NCBI GenBank assembly: GCA_020205615.1
Contig: CM035165.1
Coordinates: 32,895,544 to 32,959,543 of the forward strand
Reading direction: 5' to 3'
Origin: Panax quinquefolius
Lineage: Eukaryota; Streptophyta; Magnoliopsida; Apiales; Araliaceae
DNA: 64,000 bases
The position numbers and the translations under genes are program-made. Within the stretch, counting starts at the first letter, position 1. Each line of letters begins with the position of its first letter. Of the stretch, positions 12,955-24,285 are shown one piece after another. The notes under the pieces were generated by a model. It was not told the DNA's origin, made no database searches, and was given only the letters and a program-made list of their open reading frames with translations.

Positions 12955-14420
12955 CTTATGAAATTTCGTCCTCGAAATTGACGTCGTGCACTGGTGTGTT
13001 TGAAAAGGTGAGGATACCTCGCTTTTATTTCCGCTTTCCAATTCCCGGTCATTTCCTCTATAGCATGATTCCTCCACAAAACTTTAACTTGTGGTATGAC
13101 CTTTCTTGCGTAGGACATGCTCCTTCCTATCCAAAATCTTGACAGTACCTCCTCATACGTTAAGTCTTGGCTATCTCGTCCTGTTCTAACTCTATAACGT
13201 GGTTCGGGTCTTTCACATATTTACTGAAATACGATATGTGAAACACATTATGAACACGAGACATACTTTGAGGTAACGCGAGTCTATAGGCTACATTTCC
13301 TACTCGGTCAAGAATTTGAAATGGACCAATAAATCGTGGATTGAGCTTTCCTCTCTTCCCAAATCTTGTAACTCCTTCCATGGAGCAACTCGCAATAATA
13401 CATGATCCCCTACACTAAATTCCACGTCCTTTCGATGAAGATCCGCATAACTCTTTTGTCGATCTTGTGCCGCTTTGTATACGTTGTCGAATCATTTGGA
13501 TCTTTTCCGTAGTCATACGTATCTAACTTCGGGTCCCAACAGTGTTGCTTCACCCACCTCGTCCCAACATACTGGAGAGCGACACTTTCGCCCATATAAT
13601 GCTTCAAATGGAGCCACACCTATACTTGCCTGATAACTATTGTTGTAGGAGAATTCCACCAATGGTAAATACTTATCCCAACTGCCCTTGAAGTCTAGGA
13701 CACAGAGTCTTAATAAATCTTCAAGAGTTTGAATAGTCCTTTCTGATTGTCCGTCCGTTTGAGGATGGTATGCCGAACTGAATCGTAAATCCGTGCCCAT
13801 AGCTTTTTGCAAGCTAACCCAAAATCTTGAAGTGAATCTTGGGTCACAATCCGAAACTATGGATACAGGCATGCCATGCAACCTCACAATCTCATTCACG
13901 TACATACTAGCAAGACGTTCAAGTGAATAAGTCTCCCGTATCGGCAAGAAATGAGCAGACTTGGTTAATCTATCAACAATAACCCAAATAGCATTGATGC
14001 CTGAGAAACCGTAGGAAGACCCGTAATCGAAATCCATGGTAATGTGTTCCCACTTCCATTTCGAATCTCAAGTGGTTGCAACGAACCCTTAGGTACCGGA
14101 TGCTCGCTTTTACACGCCGACAAGTTAAACACATTGAGATAAACTTTGCAATCTCTCTCTTCATATTGTTCCACCAAAATGTATGTCAAAGATCACGATA
14201 CATTTTAGTACTTCCAAGATGGATTGCAAATGGTGTATTGTGTGCCTCCATCATAATCTTGTACTTCAAATCGTAGTCGTTAGGAACACAAAAGTCTAGA
14301 GTGGACTCAAGTATTCCTTCTTCATCAATTCTCGCCCTAATAGCTCCTTCTTGTACTTTCTTCTTCATACGTGATCGACTCTCCGGCCTGGGTGGCTTGA
14401 GCAACCTTAACTTTTTCTAT
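12955..14420 (-). pseudogene. Gypsy integrase, frameshifted
   Basis: The minus strand encodes most of an integrase in several frames. The zinc-binding N-terminus is around 14404-14090, with IHLGSTKMYRDL and CLTCRRVKA. The catalytic core is at 14037-13513 and shows all three acidic residues in context: [19 protein letters not shown] and [14 protein letters not shown]-terminal region with NPRFIGPFQILDRVGNVAYR follows at 13381-13160. It would insert the cDNA into the host genome. Frame changes near 13500, 13380 and 14040-14190 break it. The C-terminal chromodomain-like tail marks it as a chromovirus. Confidence 0.85.
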
Positions 14421-14479
14421 TAAAGTTGGCTCTATCGTATACTTGACATCATCGCACTCATTCCCGCATATGATCTTCT

Positions 14480-15720
14480 ACTCAATGCGTCGGCTACCAC
14501 GTTCGCTTTTACCGGGATGGTATTGAATAGTGTGGTCGTAGTCTTTCAATAGCTCGAGCCAACGTCATTGCCCGCGATGTTGAGTTCTTTTTGAGTGAAG
14601 AAATATTTAAGGCTTTTATGGTCCGAATATATCTCCACTTTCTCCCCATATAGATAGTGCCTCCATATCTTTAAGCGGCAAAACGATTGCCGCTTAACTC
14701 TAGATCATGAGTAGGATAATTCCTCTCATACTCTTTAAGTTGTCGCGAGGCATAGGCTATGACTTTCCCACGTTGCATGAGAACACATCCTAACCCTTTG
14801 CTCAAGCATCGCAGTAGATAACAAATCCATCCGAACCGGATGGTATTGTTAGAAACAGTCTTAAAATAAGTCTCCTCTTAAGCTCTTGGAAACTCTTCTC
14901 GCATTCTTCGCTCCAAACGAATTTTGTATCCTTCGAGTTAGGCGAAGTTAATGGAGTAGCGATTCGAGAAAACCCTTCCACGAATCTCCGATAATAACCG
15001 GCTAAGCCCAAAAACTACGTACCTCGATCCACCGACTTGGTTGCTCTAACTTTGTATTGCTTCAATCTTGGCACGGATCAACAGATACTCCATGTTTCGA
15101 CACCACGTGCCCAAGGAATGCTACTTCCTCAAGCCAAAACTCGCATTTCTTCAATTTGGCATATAGTTTGTTTTCACGAAGCCTTTGAGTACCGACTTCA
15201 AATGGTGCTCATGATCTTCACGACTTTTGGAATATATGAGGATGTCATCAATAAAAACAACAACGAATGATCCAAATATTCCTTGAATACTCGGTTCATC
15301 ATATCCATGAAAGCCATGAGGAGCATTAGTCAATCCGAAAGACATGACTAAGAATTCATAATGCCCGTCTCGCAGGAGTTCTAAAGCGCGCTTTGGAATA
15401 TCCTCGCCTCTAATCTTCACCGATGATATCCGAATCGAAGATCGATTTTTGAAAAGAATTGTGCCTTTGCAAATCGGTCAAACAAGTCATCAATACGAGG
15501 TGAGGATACCTATTCTTGATGGTGACATGGTTCAATTCCCCGATAGTCAATACAAAAGTCACATACTCCGTCTTTTCTTCTTTACTTAATAAAACAGAGA
15601 GCACCCCAAGGAGATGTACTAGATCGAATGAAACCGATGTCCAACAATTCCTGTAGTTGGACCTTTAACTCCTGAAGTTCAATAGGAGCCATTAAATATG
15701 GGGTTTTAGAAATGGGCTTT
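14480..15720 (-). pseudogene. Gypsy reverse transcriptase and RNase H, frameshifted
   Basis: The minus strand encodes the RT fingers near 15690-15420 (readable as [12 protein letters not shown]), then MSFGLTNAP and the active-site motif [20 protein letters not shown] (within 15420-15151). The connection [16 protein letters not shown] is at 15011-14802 and leads into an RNase H region that is broken. The FIDD motif carries the two metal-binding aspartates of RT. Several small insertions and deletions and stops interrupt the frame, so no full polyprotein can be made. Confidence 0.85.
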
Positions 15721-15769
15721 GTACAGTTCAAGATCAATAAAGAATTCAACTTCACGCTACGGGGTAGGC

Positions 15770-16400
15770 CAGGAAGTTCTTCAGAAATACGTCGGGAAAG
15801 TCAATAACAACAGAATATTATTCAAATTTGACGTGTCTTTATTCAAATCCATAACATGGGCTAAAAAAGCTTGACATCCGTTTTTCAATAAACGAATAGC
15901 TTTATGATTAGATATGACGATGATTGATTTTAATGGTTTAGTTGCTTGAATTAAATAACAGTTGGTTAGGAATATGAAAACTAACAACCTTACGAAAAAC
16001 AATCAATTTTGGCATGATGAGTAGTTAACCAATCAATCCCTAAAATCACATCAAAAGCAAGTATCTTTAAAGAGATAAAATTCAATGGTAAGGTAATGGT
16101 GCCAACTTGAATCAAACAAGATTTATAAGCAATTGGATGTGATGAAAGTTTCTCCTAACGGAGTTTCCACAGAGATAGGTCAAAGTCTAATTTCTCCTGA
16201 GTCAAGTTTAAACGTTGAGCACAAGCGGGGAGAGATAAATGAATGGGTAACTGCACCGTATCAAGTAAGGTATAAACTTCACAAGAATTTATAAATAGCT
16301 TACCCGTGATCACCTCGTTTGGGTTCCTCGCATTATGACCAAATCCACAACAAATGCTCTTCCTGAATCGTTGACTTTGACTTTTCTCGGGACGATCTTT
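15770..16400 (-). pseudogene. Gypsy aspartic protease region, degraded
   Basis: This stretch matches the region of the sister element at 52628-52882 (FDVILGIDWLTTHHAKIDC) at nucleotide level, but in this copy only short open pieces remain. The protease would cut the gag-pol polyprotein. Its position between the zinc knuckles and RT is as expected for gypsy elements. Confidence 0.65.
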
Positions 16401-16429
16401 TAGTCACCGTCCCCACCGAACTAGGTTTC

Positions 16430-17535
16430 GCTCATCAGATAATCTCGAGCGATATGTCCTTCCTTTCCACAATTATAGCATACCTTGAACTGTTGTGGGC
16501 GCTTTGATGATATGTCCCTCTTTTCCGCATTTATAACATATACGACCGGTGGTCGTTTCTCCTCCCTTAGAACCCGATTCTTCGCCGTACCGCCGTCTTC
16601 TTACATGGTCATTGTTAAATCTCCTCTTTTAAAATCTCCTCCCGACTCGCTTCTTCTATTTTCATGGCCATGATTACCACCGGAGTGGTTACCATTTTTG
16701 TCCGTCTGTTTCTTTCTCCCACCGGTTATCATTATTTTGTTGATCGCTATCTCCGATGCGATCCTCGGTTATGGTCCCTCAGTTGGCCGTACTTCGTTAT
16801 CTCGCTTCTAATAATTGAGCCACTCGCTTTCACAACATCCGAATAGAGAAAGTTTATGAGAAATGAGATATCTTGGCGTATCGCCGGGTTTCAAACCTCT
16901 AGAAACATCCGCGCATCATCGTTCCTCATTCTCCACCAAATGAGGTGCAAACTGGATAACTCTATAAACTTTGCCTCGTCATCGAGAGACACCGTCATTG
17001 TTTTGCTCTAACTCGATGAACTCCACTTCCTTCATATAGCGAACACTTTCGTGAAAGTATTTGTCATTAAATAGTTTCTGAAACGTCTCCCAAGACATCT
17101 TTGAGTGCGGCTAGATGGAGTGCGCTTCACGGACTCCACCATGATCCGCCTGCCACGGAACATAAAGGTGGCGAATGGAACCTTCTGTTCCTCCGTGCAT
17201 CCCAAGACATCGAATATCTTGGTAATTTGCTTGACCCATGTTTCCGCCGTGATGATCGGATCGGCTTTCCCTTAAATTCGGTGGTCCCAACTCTTTGAAT
17301 CTGCTTGCATTTGTGACAACCCGTGAATTGCTATCATTTCCTCCTCAGATTTTGAACACGAGTCTCCTCGTCGATTTTGCATGAACTGCAAAAAGCTTCT
17401 AAACATCCCTCGTTCATCATCTCGCTTTCGGTGGTGTTGTTCACGGGAGGAACATTGCCGACTGTTACATCGCTCTCCTCGTTGGTGAGTACAAAGCGTC
17501 TCCACTGGTCTCATTTCCATTGTTAATATTCTCAA
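16430..17535 (-). pseudogene. Gypsy gag with zinc knuckles, frameshifted
   Basis: On the minus strand, CYNCGKEGHIA can be read across 16483-16450, and a second knuckle-like piece lies near 16560-16510. The N-terminal gag part with MFRSFLQFMQN is in the piece 17535-17272 and has a counterpart in the sister element at 54218-53817. Gag forms the particle that packages the RNA, and the knuckles bind nucleic acid. Many frame breaks separate the pieces. Confidence 0.7.
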
Positions 17536-17714
17536 TTTACATTCTCAAATATCATGTCATAAAACAAGGGTTAATTAAGAAAATCAATATATCACATAAT
17601 ATCCTTATATACTTGACCAACTAAAAAATAAGCTTAGGTAGGACACACTAGCGAAGGATTTACTCGTCTCTCCTTCCTAGTTCTATTCCCGATCTCCGCC
17701 AGAGATCATATCCC

Positions 17715-17730
17715 TAAGCTCGATACCAAC
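17715..17730 (-). other. Primer binding site (initiator Met tRNA type)
   Basis: On the minus strand, GGTTGGTATCGAGCTT directly follows the 5' LTR. It differs from TGGTATCAGAGC, the complement of the plant initiator-Met tRNA 3' end, by a small deletion. The collapsed copy at 56912-56927 has the exact TTGGTATCAGAGC. Confidence 0.75.
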
Positions 17731-20465
17731 CGTGACACCCCAAAATAGGTATACATCACCCATTCCGAGTTGTCAATACGTGGTACGTAAACAACTACAA
17801 CTTTATTATTACAAAAGAAAGCTGTGAGTTTGAATACAAATATTATCTTCTGAATAATATCTATACTCAAATAAATCCTCATCACATTTATTGATACATT
17901 ATTTTACAAAAATGGTGAGGACTACTAAACAATTCTTTCTAAAACCTTCATTCCATACCCCAACTCGTACTCGCTATATTCTCGCCTCCTGAGAAGAAAA
18001 ATGGAACAAAAAGGAAAAGGGTGAGCTCAACTAGCCCAGTAAAGAATATTATGACTAAGAAAATATACAACAAATTACCGTTAGTCTTCAACAGGGAAAA
18101 ATCTAATAGAATACAATAGACAACAAATTTTAAATCAATATTCGCAGCGAAAATAATAATTCATTAGAAGAGTTAAGTAGAGAATGCAAACTACTATCTT
18201 CTATGTATGAATTTAAAAGTTCATCGCTCATCTTTTATCCTCGTAACATCAATCAATATACATCCGAATCAAATATTCATCTTTGCACTACACAGCCAAA
18301 GATATTCATCGATTAATCATGTTCATCTAAACACTGCTCATCTTTGCACTACGACCAAAGATATTCTTGAAAATCATTCATCTTTGCACTACGAGCCAAA
18401 GATATTCAATAATATCATCATTTAAGACTGAGGATAATGAAAAATATTTTTAAAGAAACGAATCCAGTGAAACAAAATGACAGGGATTAAGGATTAATGA
18501 TTCGTACTTTGTTTTATCCATGTTCAAAAATACCTCAAAAATAATCATAGTGGTGTAAAATTCAAGAATGATCAAAACATGGATACAATCAAAGCTAGTA
18601 TCCGAATAGATATTTTGGACAAAAAGAAGAAATTTTATTTTTCTTGAATAGTCTTATATCGTGAATAGTGCCATATCGTGAATAGTAACTCAGACACCAA
18701 AAGATAGAAATTCCACAAAAAACATCTTCACGCTTCATGAATAGTACTAAATGAATAGTAACTCGTGAATAAGTAACTTATGAATAAGAACTCGTGAATA
18801 GTAACTCATGAATAAGTAACTCATGAATAGTAACCCCGATACATGGAAAAGTTCCAAATTTGATAAAAAGTTTCAACCAATATTTTAGCATAATGATATT
18901 GAAGAAATAATATCATTTGAGAAGAAAATAACATCCCTTACCTCGAAAGATTAAGATACTTCTAAATTTAAAAAATCTAGGGTATAAGTCTTTGAAGGAA
19001 CTTGCACCGCCTAACAATACTCAAAGTATACTCACAAGAATACGCTCAATATATCGAGAGAGAAATAGAGAAAACTTGGGTTTACGGTGTGTTTTTCAAT
19101 TCTAACCTAAGCACCCTATTTATAGGAAAATGCTTAGAACACCAAAGCAGAAAATTGAATATAATATTAATATATTTTTCCCATTTTCTTTAGCCCACCT
19201 TAGACAACTGATCTCAGCCCATTTGAATCACATGTGAGGCCAACTTAGTTGCAAAAAACGTTTTTCTCAAAATAATTAACTAAAACTCCCAAAAATTAAT
19301 TATTTCGGAACTTCAAAACTTCAATAATTCATAATAAATAGCCCTTTCATCAGAAAATTCGAATCTCGCGAGTTTTTATAGGAAATTTAATTCTCTACAA
19401 CTTTGCAGAAGAAAATTTTTCCAAATTCCAAATAAAAATTGACCGAAATCCATAAACGGGCGATTTTACAAGCTATAATCAAATTTCAGTCAATAAATGG
19501 GGTCCACCAACATGTTTAACATGTTTTAAACATTTATTGCAACAAAAATACTCTTCCTCCTCGTATACTCATATATCCCACATTCGTTGTAAAAATATCA
19601 CCATTATTATATTATTAAAATATAATAATATATTTAAATGAATTATTTTATCGTAAAAAAGATAAAATTTCAATTTTCAACAATTGTCACATTAAAATTT
19701 TTCTCCATCTATATCCACATAAAATCAATATTTTCTCATCATATGAATCAATAATTAATTATTCACAAATAATATTACGTAATCACAATATCGACAACCA
19801 GCGCGGTTCCTCAGAAAGAGGGGCTTTCCAATAAGAATTTCTTCTTCTTGCCGCAATTGATTAGGTGACCAAACCTCTCCTTAGATGCGAACTTTCTAGA
19901 CATTGCCAATAATGTTATCTAATAATATTATTCAGATAATATGAATTATTGCTTCGATAATGAAAAATCTTGTGTAATGACAATTATTGAACAACAAAGA
20001 ATATAAAATATCAACGAACAATTATTAACTCAATAAAATATCTGAATAAGAATTATCGTAACCATTATTGAGTAGTGCCTTCTTACGTAAGAATCAATAA
20101 TTGGTGCAATACTGGTAATCTTCTTGTGTTTTAACCACGGGTATTTTAACAATATTAATTCAGAATAACTACGCCGTTTATTTTAAAACCACTTATATTT
20201 GCTGCTTTCTTCATCCAATCGCTTTCACATATGGGGCCCACACATGGTCATACTGCAGTAATTACGAATATTCCCCAAACGATTTAATATTCCCCACCAA
20301 ACGAATATTCCCGAACAACAATGAATATTTTATAACCACTTGCTTATTTTGAAGTATTTGCGTATTTTACCCCTAACTATCCACATTAATCAAATCAACC
20401 CTTACTATTTTAAAATAATAAATAGAGAAAATTAAATTTCATTAATAATAAGTTGGGGTCTTACA
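17731..20465 (-). repeat. 5' LTR of the 10199-20465 element (right copy)
   Basis: It pairs with 10199-12946. For example, 19090-19760 and 11580-12250 differ by only scattered substitutions and short patches. Differences concentrate in short GC-containing blocks. It ends TCTTACA at 20465, followed by the GTTAT target duplication. Confidence 0.93.
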
Positions 20466-20976
20466 GTTATGCACATGCACTTGCTGATTATATCTATGAG
20501 TACTACCTATCTAATCTTGGAGTTTGGTTGAAATATAATTCTCAATTGGAGACAATAGAGATAATTATATGTCAAGAGAAGACTCACCATTGGAAAGAAC
20601 ATGACAGTAATCTTCTCATTTTTCTTTGGGGTCTATTGGGTCAACCAAGGATAATTCTTGAGTTATATGATATATATCATAACTTAGATGCATGACCTCC
20701 CATTTACGAAGGTTTTCTTGAGCATTTTCCAAAGATTTTAATTTCTAAAAGAGTTATTGATTGTACTTTTTTGTAAAGTACCATTGTAAGGTGTTGTGAT
20801 CGAGGCACCATGAGAGTTACATATATTTGTATTAAAACGCATTGCTGACTTATGTGTTGTTGTATACTGCATCTACGATTCAACAAATTGTATAAATGAA
20901 TTTTGTATTTGATTTCTGTAGTGTGATATCTGGCGACTCAGAATGGGTCGTGTGGACCTATTTTGGGGGCGTCACA
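20466..20976 (+). repeat. Terminal part of the outer LTR (continues from 10198)
   Basis: It resumes exactly after the inserted element and ends GGGGGCGTCACA at 20976. It carries an open stretch on the plus strand (KYNSQLETIEIIICQEKTHH onward) that is also open in the related LTR on the minus strand at 58532-58284. I do not recognise this peptide. Non-LTR DNA begins at 20977. Confidence 0.85.
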
Positions 20977-22450
20977 CAACGGCTACCGCTTGTAGCGGCT
21001 TGGTCATAACTTTTTTTTATGTCATCCGTTGTCCCACTTTGTTAGTAATAGTGTTATTACTTACCTTTTTATTATTAATACTAATATTAATTAAATAAGA
21101 ATTAAAAAGGTAAAAAAGGCAATTAATATTACAATGTTATCTTTCTATATCTCAATTTTCTTACAACGAAAGTCATTAAAAAAAAACCAAACTGCTACAT
21201 CTTGTATCGGTTGGTAATAGTGTTATTACTTACCTTTTTTATTATTAAAGACAACACTAAAGACATTAAAAAAAAAAACCAAGCCGCTACAAGATGTAAC
21301 GGTTGATAATAGTGTTATTACTTACCTTTTTATTACTAATACTAACATTAATTAAATGAGAATTAAAAAGGCAATTACTATTAGTATTTGTAATAAAAGG
21401 CAATTAATATTAGTATTACTAATAAGAATGCAATTAATATTAGTAATAGTAATAAAAAAAGGCAATTAATATTAGTAATAGTAATAAAAAGGCAATTAAT
21501 ATTAGTAATAAAAAACAATTAATATTAATACTAAAAAGCAATTACTAATAATAATACCAAAAAGGCAATTACTAATATTACTAAAAAGGCAATTAATATT
21601 AGTAATAGTAATAAAAAAGTCAATTACTAATATTGTTACTAAAAAAAGCAATTTGTATTAGTAATAAAAAGACAATTAATATTAGTAATAATAGTATTAG
21701 TAATATTAGTATGTATTAGTTTAATTATATTAGTAATATTAGTATTAGTATTAGTGTTAGTATTAGTAATATTAGTATTAGTGTAATAATAGTATTAGTG
21801 TTGGTGTAATATTACTAATACTAATATTACACTAATAATTGATATTACTAATACTATTATTACTAATATTAATTGTTTTTTATTACTAATACTAATTGCT
21901 TTTTAGTAATATTAGTAATAATATTAGTAATTGCCTTTTAGTAATAATATTAGTATTTGACTTTTTATTACTATTACTAATATATATTAATTACCTTTTT
22001 ATTACTATTACTAATATTAATTGCCTTTTTATTACTATTACTAATATTAATTGTCTTCTTATTAGTAATACTAATATTAATTGCCTTTTATTACTTACTA
22101 TTACTAATATTAATTACCTTTTATTACTATTACTAATATTAATTGTCTTGTTATTACTAATACTAATATTAATTCTCTGTTTAATTCTCATTTAATTAAT
22201 ATTAGTATTAGTAATAAAAAGGTAAGATGTAGTGAACTTGATTTTTTTAATGACTTACATTGTAAGAAAATTGAGATATACAAAGATAATATTGTAATAT
22301 TAATTACATTTTTTTACCTTTTTAATTCTCATTTAATTAATATTAGTATTAGTAATAAAAAGGCAAGTAATAACACTATTACCAACAAAGTGGGACAATG
22401 AATGACACACAAAAAAAAAATGACCAAGCCGCTACAAGTTGTAGCGGTTG
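20977..22450. repeat. Large AT-rich foldback (inverted-repeat) element
   Basis: The left arm (about 20977-21815) and right arm (about 21815-22450) are reverse complements over long stretches. GTCCCACTTTGTT on the left meets AACAAAGTGGGAC on the right, and the stretch around ATCTCAATTTTCTTACAA recurs inverted. Arms contain many copies of a ~30-bp unit with GGCAATTAATATTAGTAATA, which turns into its complement past the centre. The outer ends are ~22-bp palindromes of the form CCGCTACAAGTTGTAGCGG. No transposase frame is present. It could be a foldback transposon or a non-autonomous MULE/CACTA relative. The class is not proven. Confidence 0.75.
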
Positions 22451-22695
22451 GTATATAAAAAAAATAAATTTTCTTTTTATCATTCTATTTCTCAAAAATA
22501 TGCCCATGTTATAAAAAAATATTAAGACCAAGTCGCTACAAGCTGTAGCGGTTGGTATATAAAAAATATATATTTATTTTATATCTTTCTATTTGACAAT
22601 ATGATCCCACATTAGCAAATTAATTTGACTTTTATTAAAATAGAAGTCGCTAGAGTGTGTTGTTTGGGCCGCAACAGCTTGTAGCGGCTAGCAAA
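22424..22695. repeat. Three tandem units each starting with a palindrome
   Basis: The palindromic phrase CCGCTACAAGTTGTAGCGG occurs at about 22431, in altered form about 103 bp on at 22535 (TCGCTACAAGCTGTAGCGG), and again near 22668-22690 (GCCGCAACAGCTTGTAGCGG). Units share a TATATAAAAAA tail and an AT-rich body with TTTCTATTT. Related palindromes lie at 20981, 21190 and 21280, giving at least six in 1.7 kb. Confidence 0.7.
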
Positions 22696-22699
22696 TATA

Positions 22700-22809
22700 T
22701 TTTTCCCATCTCAACCTTCTATTTAATTGATTTACTGGTAATAAATTGGTTCTTTGAAATAAATTATTCATAAGAACCTATTACTTATGGATGAGAAACC
22801 TATATATAT

Positions 22810-22842
<33 letters not shown>

Positions 22843-23158
22843 AATGTATATTATTTATATACAATATTAGGGTGGGTGGGTGGGTGGGTGGGGGGGGGAG
22901 GAAAGAAAGAAAAACATTTGTTATTTTCTTTATTTTACAAATTTATTTTTTTTATCAAAACTAAATAGAATAACATAATTTCATAATTTTTAATATATTA
23001 AAATTGAAATAAGTATTACATCCCAGACTTTTTGTGTCAAGTGAGTTTTGTACCCTAACATTCAAAACGTATTCCCTCACTCTAGCCTTAAGTTTGGCAT
23101 TTTAGGTGCACCCTTTGAACAATTTACAAGTCAAAATTATCTGGAATCACTAACACGT
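22700..23158. repeat. AT-rich spacer with GATA and GGGT microsatellites
   Basis: TA repeats run into about seven GATA units (22801-22841). A G-rich run of GGGT units ending in nine Gs (22869-22900) follows 30 bp later. The rest is AT-rich spacer with no gene that I can recognise. Confidence 0.8.
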
Positions 23159-23830
23159 TGTGACGCCCCCAAAATAGGGATCACATAACTCAATTTGAGT
23201 CACCAAAATACATATTACAATTAGACGTTCTCTTATTACAGTATTGTATATAATACGACAATATTCACACTCAAATTATTATAATGCCGTATAAAAATAC
23301 GACAACACATATTACAAGTCTTCAATATCATTATTGTCACACTATTTTATAACATAGTAAATACTGCTATAGTAACTATCTCGAACCATCACTCCATATC
23401 CCGGCTAATCCCAACTACACTCTCATTTATCGAGAAGAATAATTAAATAAAAAGAAAAATGGTGAGCTCAAATATCCAAGTAAAGAATATCATAACTAAT
23501 ATAATGAAGATTAAATTATCATTATCATTCAACCGTAAAAAAAATTGATAGAATATAATAAACAACATGTTTTAAATCAACAATCGCAACATAAATAAAA
23601 ATTAGGAGTGTAAAATAGATCATGATGTCCACAATATTTTATTATTATAACACCAATCAATATTTTCTGATCATAATCATGCAAAGCAACAATTAATCTT
23701 TAAGCCAAAGAAATTTAATTGTAACACTAATGATAATGATCATGTCCATAAACCGTCTATCTTTGCGCTACGGGCCAAATATAACTTTTCACCGCGTGTC
23801 ATTGTCATTAGATACATGTTTAAAATATAG
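23159..23830 (-). repeat. Truncated gypsy LTR fragment, minus strand
   Basis: It starts TGTGACGCCCCCAAAATAGG, the reversed LTR end of the Tekay family, and stays alignable for about 670 bp, including one hairpin copy near 23760 (ATCTTTG...CAAATAT). The other end, internal region and second LTR are absent. The right border is approximate. Confidence 0.75.
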
Positions 23831-24140
23831 TTTGTACTTTTTACTATTATAAAAATTAGGAGAATGATATACATGTCGACAAAATATTTGATGAAATTAG
23901 ATTGCGATCAACGTGATAATGTATATGATAAGATAAAATAAATTAAAGTAACACTCTTTTTAATTTTTATCTATCCCATACATGCACGTACATCGAAAAT
24001 CATAATTTAACTGATTTTTTTTTTGCAATATATAGCATGACTAAAAATTAGTAACTTTTTAAAATTACTGTTATTTTCATTATCGAATAGGTATTATACT
24101 AGTCTAATTCAGTATTTCAATTACATTTTCTTTTATTTAG
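23831..24140 (+). promoter_or_regulatory. Upstream region of citrate synthase, no gene seen
   Basis: AT-rich DNA between the LTR fragment and the putative TATA box. It should hold the proximal promoter, and a retroelement fragment ends only about 300 bp upstream of the TATA candidate. I see no motif that I can name with confidence. Confidence 0.4.
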
Positions 24141-24148
24141 CTATAAAT
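24141..24148 (+). promoter_or_regulatory. Candidate TATA box of citrate synthase
   Basis: CTATAAAT lies about 470 bp upstream of the start codon and 145 bp upstream of a pyrimidine-rich leader typical of plant 5' UTRs. A start site near 24170-24200 would fit. This is placed by sequence and spacing only. Confidence 0.4.
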
Positions 24149-24285
24149 CATAGAATAGTCAGACTCCGGCAATGAAAAAACAAACCCAAGCACAGGCGTC
24201 CAGCAGCCAAAGTTTCTCCATTTTTCTCGGTTCTCCCTCTCTAATAATTCTCGCTCGTAATTTCTTTCTCTCACCTCAGGTTAAG

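Larger units (their letters stand above)
10199..20465 (-). mobile_element. Complete Tekay-type Ty3/gypsy retrotransposon, minus strand
   Basis: A 10.27-kb element with two LTRs of about 2.7 kb around a 4.8-kb gag-pol region. It is flanked by GTTAT at 10194-10198 and GTTAT at 20466-20470. The uninterrupted paralogue of the target is visible near 58590 in the solo LTR at 58089-61964. Domain order on the minus strand is gag, zinc knuckle, protease, RT, RNase H, integrase, which is the gypsy order. Long stretches of the two LTRs are nearly identical, suggesting recent insertion, yet the reading frames carry many frameshifts. Confidence 0.95.

Noticed and set aside
17715..17730. tRNA-like sequence
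   Set aside because: It is only the complement of the 3' end of initiator-Met tRNA next to an LTR, that is, a primer binding site. No cloverleaf can be formed.
21896..22195. 99-codon open frame in the foldback
   Set aside because: It is the translation of AT-rich tandem repeats (repeated TNINCLL), with no protein-like composition and no independent support.
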